Shown piece by piece: positions 51,216-62,280 of a stretch of DNA of 64,000 nucleotides (positions within the stretch are counted from its first letter, which is position 1; each line of letters starts with the position of its first letter). The DNA lies in assembly GCF_048773025.1 (NCBI RefSeq), contig NC_133550.1:5258176-5322175 (forward strand). The letters run 5' to 3'. A model generated the notes under the pieces. That model was not told the origin of the DNA and did no database searches. It was given only the letters and a program-made list of their open reading frames with translations. Origin of the DNA: Camelus bactrianus. Lineage: Eukaryota > Chordata > Mammalia > Artiodactyla > Camelidae. Made by a program: the position numbers and the translations under genes.

Positions 51216-52210
51216 GAGCATGTGGAGAGACATTCGTTCATCTAGCACAAAGGGAAGGGGTTCCAGGGGAAATATTTACTCTGTTTTCTCAGTCTGTTTC
51301 CTACTGCCGGTTTGAAGTTACTGCAGTTTTCACTGTAAAACCGACTTGGAGCTAGTACTTCCCCATATATATGTAGGGAGTGGATTTTGCAAGTGAAAAG
51401 AATCTTTGTGTTCCCAACAAGCTAGGTGAAGGACGGCTTTCACACACACTTATCTCTCAGAACTGAGCAAGCGGAGAGACGTTCGTTCATCTAGCACAAA
51501 GGGAACGGTTTGCAGGAGAAACTTTTGCTCTGGTTTCTCAGTCTGTTTCCTAGTGCCGGTTTGACGTTCCAGCAGCTTTCACTGTAAAACCGAGTTGGAG
51601 CTAGTACCTCCCCATATATATCTATGGAGTGGAGTTTGCAAATGAAAAGAAACTTTGTATTCCCAACAAGCTAGGTGAAGGACGGCTTTCACACACAGTT
51701 ATCTCTCAGAACTGAGCATGTGGAGAGAAGTTCGTTCATCTAGCACAAAGGAAACGGGTTGCAGGAGAAACTTTTACTCTGGTTTCTCAGTCTGTTTCCT
51801 ATGGCCGGTTTGAAGTTCTAGCAGTTTTCACTGTAAAACCGAGTTGGAGCTCGTACCTCCCCATATATACGTATGGAGTGGAATTTGCAAGTGAAAAGAA
51901 ACTTTGTGTTCCCAACAAGCTAGGTGAAGGGCGGCTTTCACCCACACTTATCTCTCAGAAATGAGCATGCGGAGAGACGTTCGTTCATCTAGCACAAAGG
52001 GAAAGGGTTGCAGGAGAAACTTTTAATCTGGTTTCTCAGTCTGTTTCCTAGTGCCTGTTAGAAGTTACTGCAGTTTTCACTGTAAAACCGAGTTGGAGCT
52101 CGTACCTCCCATATATATGGATGGAGTGGAGTTTGCAACTGAAAAGAAACTTTGTGTTCCCAACAAGCTAGGTGAAGGACGGCTTTCACACACAATTATA
52201 TCTCAGAACT
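51216..52210 (+). repeat. 4-monomer tandem duplication, second copy (995 bp)
   Basis: Starts are 51216, 51465, 51714 and 51963. It repeats the preceding 995 bp with only a few single-base differences, for example gttctagcag against gttccagcag. Its fourth monomer is not the mosaic seen in the first copy but a plain 48978-type monomer, continued by 52211. The mosaic monomer of the first copy is therefore the recombination joint of the tandem duplication. The same series appears again at the right edge of the window (62,155 on). Confidence 0.92.
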
Positions 52211-54335
52211 GAGCATGTGGAGAGACTTTCGTTCATCTAGCACAATGGGAACGGGTTGCAGGAGAAACTTTTACTCTGGTTTCTCAGTCTGTTTCATAGT
52301 GCCGGTTTGAATTTCCTACAGTTTTCACTGTAAAACCGAGTTGGAGCTAGTACCTCCCCATATACATGTATGGAGTGGAGGTTGCAAGTGAAAATAAACT
52401 TTGTGTTCCCAATAAGCTAGGTGAAGGGCGGCTTTCACACACACTTATCTCTCAGAAATGAGCATACGGAGAGACGTTCGTTCATCTAGCACAAATGGAA
52501 TGGGTTGAAGGAGAAACTTTTACTCTGGTTTCTCAGTCTGTTTCCTATTGCCGGTTTGAAGTTACTGCAGTTTTCACTGTAAATCCGAGTTGGAGCTCAT
52601 ACCTCCCCATATATATGTATGGAATTGAGTTTGCAAGTGAAAAGAAACTTTGTGTTCCCAACAAGCTAGGTGAAAGATGGCTTTCACGCACACTTATCTC
52701 TCAGAACTGAGCATGTGGAGAGAGGTTCGTTCAACTAGCACAATGGGAAAGGATTGCAGGAGAAAATTTTACTCTGGTTTCTCAGTATGTTTCATAGTGC
52801 CGGTTTGAATTTCCTAGAGTTTTCACTGTAAAACCGAGTTGGAGCTTGTACCTCCCCATATATATGTATGGAGTGGAGTTTGCAAGTGAAAAGAAACATT
52901 GTTTTCCCAACAAGCTATGTGAAGGACGGCTTTCACACACACTTATCTCTCAGAACTGATCATGTGGAGAGAAGTTCGTTCATCTAGCACAAAGGGAACC
53001 GTTTGCAGGAGAAACTTTTACTATGGTTTCTCAGTCTGTTTCCTAGTGCCGGTTTGAAGTTCCTGCAGTTTTCACTGTAAAACCGAGTTGGAGCTCGTAC
53101 CTCCCCATATATATGTATGGAGTGGAGTTTGCAATTGAAAAGAAACTTTGTGTTCCCAACAAGTGAGGTGAAGGACGGCTTTCACACTCAAATATCTCTC
53201 AGAGCTGAGCATGTGGAGAGACATTCGTTCATCTAGCACAAAGGGAAGGGGTTCCAGGGGAAATATTTACTCTGTTTTCTCAGTCTGTTTCCTACTGCCG
53301 GTTTGAAGTTACTGCAGTTTTCACTGTAAAACCGACTTGGAGCTCGTACCTCCCCATATATATGTATGGAGTGGTGTTTGCAAGTGAAAAGAAACTTTGT
53401 GTCCCAACAAGCTAGGTGAAGCACGGCTTTCACACACACTTATCTCTCAGAACTGATCATGTGGAGAGACGTTCGTTCATCTAGCACAAAGGGCACGGAT
53501 TGCAGGAGAAACTATTTCTCTGGTATCTCAGTCTGTTTGCTACAGCCGGTTGGAAGTTCCTGCAGTTTTCACTGTAAAACCGAGTTGGAGCTTGTACTTC
53601 CCCATATATACGTATGGAGTGGAATTTGCAAGTGAAAAGAAACTTTGTGTTCCCAACAATCAAGGTGAAGGGCGGCTTTCACACACACTTATCTCTCAGA
53701 ACTGAGCATGCGGAGAGACGTTCGTTCATCTAGCACAATGGGAAAGGGTTGCAGGAAAAACTTTTACTCTGCTTTCTCAGTCTGTTTCCTAGTGCCGGTT
53801 TGAAGTTACTGCAGTTTTCACTGTAAAACCGAGTTGGAGCTCGTACCTCCCATATATATCGATGGAGTGGGGTTTGCTTCTGGAAAGAAACTTTGTGTTC
53901 CCAACAAGCTAGTTGAAGGACGGCTTTCACACACACTTATCTCTCAGAACTGAGCATCTGGAGAGACGTTCGTTCATCTAGCACAAAGGGAACGGGTTGC
54001 AGGAGATACTTTTACTCTGGCTTCTCAGTCTGTTTCTTCTGCCGGTTTGAAGTTCCTGCAGTTTTCACTGTAAAACCGAGTTGGAGCTAGTACCTCCCCA
54101 TATACATGTATGGAGTGGAGGTTGCAAGTGAAAAGAAACTTTGTGTTCCCAATAATCTAGGTGAAGGGCGGCTTTCACACACACTTATCTCTCAGAACTG
54201 AGCATGCTGAGAGACGTTCGTTCATGTAGCACAAATGGAATGGTTTGAAGGAGAAACTTTTACTCTGGTTTCTCAGTCTGTTTCCTATTGCCGGTTTGAA
54301 GTTACTGCAGTTTTCACTGTAAATCCGAGTTGGAG
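52211..54335 (+). repeat. Monomers m211-m219, second arm of the third 12-monomer recurrence and spacer
   Basis: Starts are 52211, 52460, 52709, 52958, 53207, 53455, 53704, 53952 and 54200. The first four match 49226, 49475, 49724 and 49972 closely, at about 2,985 bp. The monomer at 53207 starts like 50221 and 51216 but ends like 48234 (gagtggtgtttgc, tttgtgtcccaac). The last ones resemble earlier subtypes, for example 53952 (catctggag, ttcttctgcc) against 38543 and 54200 (ggaatggtttgaagg) against 38791. The segment ends where copy B of the large duplication begins, inside the monomer at 54200. Confidence 0.82.
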
Positions 54336-57300
54336 CTCGTACCTCCCCATATAAATTTATGGAGTGGAGTTTGCAAGTGAAAAGAAACTTTGTGTTCCCA
54401 ACAAGGTAGGTGAAAGACGGCTTTCACACACACTTATCTCTCAGTACTGAGCATTTGGAGAGACGTTCGTTCATCTAGCACAAAAGGCACGGATTGCAGG
54501 AGAAACTTTTTCTCTGGTTTCTCAGTCTGTTTCCTACTGCCGGTTGGAAGTTCCTGCAGTTTTCACTGTAAAACAGAGTTGGAGCTTGTACTTACCCATA
54601 TATATGTATGGAGTGGAATTTGCAAGTGAAAAGATACTTTGTGTTCCCAAAAAGCTAGGTGAAGGGCGGCTTTCACACACAATTATATTTCAGAACTGAG
54701 CATGCGGAGAGACGTTCGTTCATCTAGCACAAAGGAAAGGGTTGCAGGAGAAACTTATACTCTGGTTTCTCAGTCTGTTTCCTAGTGCCGCTTTGAAGTT
54801 CCTGCAGTTTTCACCGTAAAACGGAGTTGGAGCTCGTACCTCCCTTATATATGGATGGAGTGGAGTTTGCAACTGAAAAGAAACTCTGTGTTCCCAACAA
54901 GCTAGGTGAAGGACGGCTTTCACACACACTTAACTCTCAGCACTGAGCATCTGGGGAGACGTTCGTTCATCTAGCACAAAGGGAACGGTTTGCAGGAGAA
55001 ACTTTTACTCTTGCTTCTCAGTCTGTTTCTTCTGCCGGTTTGAAGTTCCTGCAGTTTTCAGTGTAAAACCGAGTTGGATCTTGTACCTCCCCATATACAT
55101 GTATGGAGTGGAGGTTGCAAGTGAAAATAAACTTTGGGTTCCCAGTAAGCTAGGTGAAGTGCGGCTTTCACACACAATTATCTCTCAGAACTGAGCATGC
55201 GGAGAGACGTTCGTTCATCTAGCACAAATGGAATGGGTTGAAGGAGAAACTTTTACTATGGTTTCTCAGTCTGTTTCCTATTGCCGTTTTGAAGTTACTG
55301 CAGTTTTCACTGTAAATCCGAGTTGGAGCTCATACCTCCCCATATATATGTATGGAATGGAGTTTGCAAGTGAAAAGAAACATTGTGTTCCAAACAAGCA
55401 AGGTGAAAGATGGCTTTCACGCACACTTATCTCTCAGAACTGAGCATGTGGAGAGACGTTCGTTCAACTAGCACAAAGGGAACGGATTGCAGGAGAAAAT
55501 TTTACTCGGGTTTCTCAGTCTGTTTCATAGTGCCGGTTTGAATTTCCTAGAGTTTTCACTGTAAAACCGAGTTGGAACTCATACCTCCCCATATTTATGT
55601 ATGGATTGGAGTTTGAGGTGAAAAGAAACTTTGTTTTCCCAACAAGCTATGTGAAGGACGGCTTTCACACACACTTATCTCTCAGAACTGAGCATGTGGA
55701 GAGACGTTCGTTCATCTAGCACAAAGGGAACGGGTTGCAGGAGAAACTTTACTCTGGTTTCTCATACTGTATCCTAGTGCCAGTATGAACTTCCTGCAGT
55801 TTTCACTGTAAAACCGAGTTGGAGCTCGTACTTCCCCATATATTTGTATGGAGTGGAGTTTGCAAATGAAAAGAAACTTTGTGTTCCCAACAAGCTAGGT
55901 GAAGGACGGCTTTCACACACACTTTTGTCTCAGAACTGAGCATGTGGAGAGACGTTCGTTAATCTAGCACAAAGGGAATGGGTTGCAAGTGAAACTTTTA
56001 CTCTGTCTTCTCAGTCTGTTTCCTAATGCCGGTTTAAGTTCCTGCAGTTTTCACTGTAAAACCGAGTTGGAGCTAGTACCTCCCCATATACATATATGGA
56101 GTGGAGGTTGCAAGTGAAAAGAAACTTTGTGTTCCCAATAAGCTAGGTGATGGGCGGCTTTCACACACACTTATCTCTCAGAACTGAGCATGCGGAGAGA
56201 CGTTCGTTCATCTAGCACAATTGTAACGGGTTGAAGGAGAAACTTTTACTCTGGTTTCTCAGTCTGTTTCTTAGTGCCGGGTTGAAGTTACTGCAGTTTT
56301 CACTGTAAAATAGATTTGGAGCTCGTACCTCCCCATATATATTTATGGAGTGGAGATTGCAAGTGAAAAGAAACTTTGTGTTCCCAACAAGCTTGGTGAA
56401 GGACGGCTTTCACACACACATATCTCTCAGAACTGAGCATATGGAGAGACTTTCGTTCATCTAGCACAAAGGGAACGGGTTGCTGGGGAAACTTTTACTA
56501 TGGTTTCTTAGTCTGTTTCCTAGTGCCGGTTTGAAGTTAATGCAGTTTTCACTGTTAAAACCGCGTTGGAGCTCGTACCTCCCCATATATATGTATTTAG
56601 TGGAGTTTGCAACTGAAAAGAAACTTTGTGTTCCCAACAAGCTAGGTGTAGGACGGCTTTCACACACACTTATCTCTCAGAACTGAGCATGTTGGGAGAC
56701 GTTCGTTCATCTAGCACAAATGGACCGGGTTGCAGGAGAAACTATTACTCTGGATTCTCAGTATGTTTCCTAGTGCCGGTTTGAAGTTCCTGCAGTTTTC
56801 CCTGTAAAACAGAGTTGGAGGTAGTACTTCCCCATATATATATGGAGTGGAGTTTGAAACTGAAAAGTAACTTTTTATTCCCAACAAGCTTGTTGAAGGA
56901 CGGCTTTCACACACATATATCACTCAGAACTGAGAATGTGGAAAGACGTTCGTTCATCTAGCAAAAAAGGAACGGATTGCAGGAGAAAATTTTACTCTGG
57001 ATTCTCAGTCTGTTTCCTACTGCCGGGTTGAAGTTCCTGCAGTTTTCACTGTAAAACCGAGTTGGAGCTACTAGCTCCCATATATATGTATGGAGTGGAG
57101 TTTGCAAGGGAAAAGAAACTTTGTGTTCCCAACAAGCTAGCTGAAGGGCGGTTTTCACACACACTTATCTCTCAGAACTGAGCATGCGGAGAGAATTTCG
57201 TTCATCTAGCACAAAGGGAACGGGTTGCAGGAGAAACTTTTACTCTGGTTTCTCAGTCTGTTTCATAGTGCCGGTTTGAATTTCCTACAGTTTTCACTGT

Positions 57301-60300
57301 AAAACCGAGTTGGAGCTCGTACCACCCCATATACATATATGGAGTGGAGTTTGCAAGTGAAATAAACTTTGATTTCCCAACAAGCTAGTTGAAGGACGGC
57401 TTTCACACACACTTATCTCTCAGAAATGAGCATGTGGAGAGAAGTTCGTTCATCTAGCACAAAGGGAACGGGTTGCAGGAGAAACTTTTACTCTGGTTTC
57501 TCAGTCTGTTTCATAGTGCCGGTTTGAATTTCCTACAGTTTTCACTGTAAAACCGAATTGGAGCTCGTACCTCCCCATATATATGTATGGATTGGAGTTT
57601 GCAAGTGAAAAGAAACTTTGTTTTCCCAACAAGCTAGGTGAAGGACGGCTTTCACACACACTTATCTCTCAGAAATGAGCATGTGGAGAGAAGTTTGTTC
57701 ATCTAGCACAAAGGGAACGGGCTGCAGGAGAAATTTTTACTCTGGTTTCTCATTCTGTTTCCAACTGCCTGTTTGAAGTTCCTGCAGTTTTCACTATAAA
57801 ACCGAGTTGGAGCTAGTACCTCCCCATATATATTTATGGAGTGGATTTTGCAACTGGAAAGAAACTTTGTGTTCCCAACAAGCTTGGTGAAGGACGGTTT
57901 TCACACACACATATCTCTCAGAACTGAGCATATGGAGAGACTTTCGTTCATCTAGCACAAAGGGAACGGGTTGCTGGGGAAACTTTTACTATGGATTCTT
58001 TGTCTGTTTCTTAGTGCCGGTTTGAAGTTAATGCAGTTTTCACTGTAAAACCGCGTTGGAGCTCGTACCTCCCCATATATATGTATTTAGTGGAGTTTGC
58101 AACTGAAAAGAAACTTTGTGTTCCCAACAAGCTAAGTGTAGGACGGCTTTCACACACACTTATCTCTCAGAACTGAGCATGTTGGGAGACGTTCGTTCAT
58201 CTACCACAAAGGGACCGGGTTGCAGGAGAAACTATTACTCTGGATTCTCAGTATGTTTCCTAGTGCCGGTTTGAAGTTACTGCAGTTTTCACTGTAAATC
58301 TGAGTTGGAGCTCATACCTCCCCATATATATGTATGGAATGGAGTTTACAAGTGAAAAGAAACTTTCTGTTCCCAACAAGCTAGGTGAAGGACGGCTTTC
58401 ACACACACTTATCTCTCAGAACTGAGCATGTGGAGAGATTTTCATTCATCTAGCACAAAGGGAATGGGTTGCAGGAGAAATTTTTACTCTAGTTTCTCAT
58501 TCTGTTTCCTAGTGCCAATTTGAAGTTCCTGCAGTTTTCACTGTCAAACCGAGATGGAGCTCATACTTCCCCATATATATGTATGGAGTGGAGTTTGCAA
58601 ATGAAGAGAAACTTTGTGTTCCCAACAAGCTAGTTGAAGGACGGCTTTCACACACACTTTTTCCTCAGAACTGAGCATGTGGAGAGACGTTCGTCTATCT
58701 AGCACAAAGGGAATGGGTTGCAGGAGAAACTTTTTCTCTGGCTTCTCAGTCTGTTTCCTACTGCCTGTTTGAATTTCCTGCAGTTTTCACTGTAAAACCG
58801 AGTTGGAGCTAGTACCTCCCCATATACATGTATGGAGTGGAGGTTGCAAGTGAAAAGAAAGTTTGTGTTCCCAATAAGCTAAGTGATGGGCGGCTTTCAC
58901 ACACACTTATCTCTCAGAACTGAGCATGCGGAGAGACGTTCGTTCATCTAGCACAAATGTAACGGGTTGAAGGAGAAACTTTTACTCTGGTTTCTCAGTC
59001 TGTTTCCTAGAGCCGGGTTGAAGTTACTGCAGTTTTCACTGTAAAACAGATTTGGAGCTCGTACCTCCCCATATATATTTATGGAGTGGAGTTTGCAACT
59101 GAAAAGAAACTTTGTGTTCCCAACAAGCTAGGTGAAGAATGGCTTTCAAACACACTTATCTCTCAGAACTGAGCATGCGGAGAGACATTCGTTCATCTAG
59201 CACAAAGGGAACGGGTGGCAGGGGAAACTTTTATTCTGGTATCTCAGTCTGTTTCCTAGTGCCGGATTGATGTTCCTGCAGTTTTCACTGTAAAACCGAT
59301 TTGGAGCTCGTACCTCCCCATATATATGTATGGAGTGGAGTTTGCAACTGGAAAGTAACTTTTTGTTCCCAACAAGCTTGTTGAAAGACGGCTTTCACAC
59401 ACACATATCACTCAGAACTGAGAATGTGGACAGACGTTCGTTCATCTAGCAAAAAAGGAACGGATTGCAGGAGAAACTTTTACTCTGGATTCTCAGTCTG
59501 TTTCCTAGTGCCGTTTTGAATTTCCTGCAGTTTTCACTGTAAAACCGAGTTGGAGCTACTACCTCCCATATATATGTATGGAGTGGAGTTTGCAAGGGAA
59601 AAGAAACTTTGTGTTCCCAACAAGCTAGCTGAAGGGCGGTTTTCACACACACTAATCTCTCAGAACTGAGCATGCGGAGAGAATTTCGTTCATCTAGCAC
59701 AAAGGGAATGGGTTGCAGGAGAAACTTTTACTCTGGTTTCTCAGTCTGTTTCCTACAGCCGGTAGGAAGTTCCTGCAATTTTCACTGTTAAACCGAGTTG
59801 GAGCTCGTACCTCCCATATATATGGATGGAGTGGAGTTAGCAACTGAAAAGAAACTTTGTGTTCCCAAGAAGCTAGGTGAAGGACGGCTTTCACACACAC
59901 TTATCTCTCAGTACTGAGCATGTGGAGAGAAGTTCGTTCATCTAGCACAAAGGGAACGGGTTGCAGGAGAAACTTTTACTCTGGTTTCTCAGTCTGTTTC
60001 CTAGTGCCGGTTTGAATTTCCTACAGTTTTCACTGTAAAACCGAGTTGGAGCTCGTACCTCCCCATATATATGTATGGAGTGGAGTTTGCAAGTGAAAAG
60101 AAACTTTGTTTTCCCAACAAGCTAGGTGAAGGACGGCTTTCACACACACTTATCTCTCAGAAATGAGCATGTGGAGAGAAGTTCGTTCATCTAGCACAAA
60201 GGGAACGGGTTGCAGGAAAAACTTTTACTCTGGTTTCTCAGTCTGTTTCCTAGTGCCGGTTTGAAGTTCCTGCAGTTTTCACTGTAAAACCGAGTTGGAG

Positions 60301-62280
60301 CTCGTACCACCCCATATATATGTATGGAGTGGAGTTTGCAATTGAAAAGAAACTTTGTGTTCCCAACAAGCTAGTTGAAGGACGGCTTTCACACACACTT
60401 ATCTCTCAGAACTGAGCATGTGGAGAGACGTTCGTTCATCTAGCACAAAGGGAACGGATTGCAGGAGAAACTTTTACTCTGGTTTCTCAGTCTGTTTCCT
60501 AGTGCCGGTTTGATGTTCCTGCAGTTTTCACTGTAAAACCGAGTTGGAGCTCGTACCTCCCCATATATATTTATGGAGTGGAGTTTGCAAGTGAAAAGAA
60601 ACTTTGTGTTCCCAACAAGCTATGTGAAGGACGGCTTTCACACACACTTATCTCTCAGAACTGAGCATGTGGAGAGGCGTTCGTTCATCTAACACAAATG
60701 GAACGGATTGCAGGAGAAATTTTTACTCTTGCTTCTCAGTCTTTTTCTTCTGCCGGTTAGAAGTTCTTGCAGTTTTCACTGTAAAACCGTGTTGGATCTA
60801 GTACCTCCCCATATATATGTATGGAGAGGAGTTTGCAACTGAAAAGAAACTTTGTGTTCCCAACAAGCTTTGTGAAGGACGGCTTTCACACACACTTATC
60901 TCTCAGAACTGAGCATCTGGGGAGACGTTCGTTCATCTAGCACAAAGGTAACGGGTTGCAGGAGAAAATTTTACTTTGGTTTCTCAGTCTTTTGCCAAGT
61001 GCCGGTTTGAAGTTACTGCAGTTTTCACTGTAAAACCGAGTTGGAGCTCGTACCTCCCCATATATATGTATGGAGTGGAGTTTGCATCTGAAAAGAAACT
61101 TTGTGTTCCCAACATGCTAGGTGAAGTACGGCTTTCACACACACTTATCTCTCAGAACTGAGCATGTGGAGAGGCGTTCGTTCATCTAGCACAAATTGAA
61201 CGGATTGCAAGAAAAACTTTTACTCTTGCTTCTCAGTCTGTTTCTTCTGCCGGTTTGAAGTTCCTGCAGTTTTCACTGTAAAACCGAGTTGGAACTAGTA
61301 CCTCCCCATATACATTTATGGAGTGGTGGTTGCAAGTGAAAATAAACTTTGTGTTCCCAATAAGCTAGGTGAAGGGCGGCTTTCACACACACTTATCTCT
61401 CAGAACTGAGCATGCGGAGAGACGTTCGTTCATCTAGCAGAAATGGAATGGGACGAAGGAGAAACTTTTACTCTGGTTTCTCAGTCTGTTTCCAATTGCC
61501 GGTTTGATGTTACTGCAGTTTTCACTGTAAATCCGGGTTGGAGCTCATACCTCCCCATATATATGTATGGAATTGAGTTTGCAAGTGAAAAGAAACTTTG
61601 TGTTCCCAACAAGCTAGGTGAAAGATGGCTTTCACGCACACTAATCTCCCAGAACTGAGCATTTGGAGAGACGTTCGTTCAACTAGCACAAAGGGAAAGG
61701 TTTGCAGGAGAAAATTTTACTCTGGTTTCTCAGTCTGTTTCATAGTGCCGGTTTGAATTTCCTAGAGTTTTCACTGTAAAACCGAGTTGGAGCTTGTACC
61801 TCCCCATATATATGTATGGAGTGGAGTTTGCAAGTGAAAAGAAACTTTGTTTTCCCAACAAGCTATGTGAATGACGGCTTTCACACACACTTATCTCTCA
61901 GAACTGATCATATGGAGAGAAGTTCGTTCATCTAGCACAAAGGGAACCGGTTGCAGGAGAAACTTTTACTATGGTTTCTCAGTCTGTTTCCTAGTGCCGG
62001 TTTGAAGTTCCTGCAGTTTTCACTGTAAAACCGAGTTGGAGCTCTTACCTCCCCATATATATGTATGGAGTGGAGTTTGCAATTGAAAAGAAACTTTGTG
62101 TTCCCAACAAGCGAGGTGAAGGACGGCTTTCACACTCAAATATCTCTCAGAACTGAGCATGTGGAGAGACATTCGTTCATCTAGCACAAAGGGAAGGGGT
62201 TCCAGGGGAAATATTTACTCTGTTTTCTCAGTCTGTTTCCTACTGCCGGTTTGAAGTTACTGCAGTTTTCACTGTAAAAC
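54330..62280 (+). repeat. Large duplication, copy B (m220-m251)
   Basis: Starts are 54449, 54698, 54945, 55193, 55442, 55690, 55938, 56186, 56435, 56685, 56932, 57180, 57428, 57677, 57926, 58175, 58424, 58673, 58922, 59171, 59420, 59668, 59916, 60165, 60414, 60663, 60911, 61160, 61408, 61657, 61906 and 62155. It repeats 40,660-48,340 almost base for base. The monomer at 57677 has no full partner and shifts the offset from 13,670 to 13,920 bp. Two monomers (59420 and 59668) carry clusters of differences rather than scattered ones. The copy leaves the copy-A sequence inside the monomer at 62155, which switches to the 50221/51216 subtype. Confidence 0.92.
57677..57925 (+). repeat. Extra monomer in copy B of the large duplication
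   Basis: This monomer (aagtttgttc, acgggctgcagg, ctcattctg, ccaactgcctg) has no complete partner in copy A. Its tail (catatatatttatgg, ggattttgcaactgg) equals the tail of the copy-A monomer at 43757, whose front equals the copy-B monomer at 57428. Copy A therefore probably lost one monomer by fusion. A gain in copy B is the alternative. It changes the spacing between the copies from 13,670 to 13,920 bp. Confidence 0.78.
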
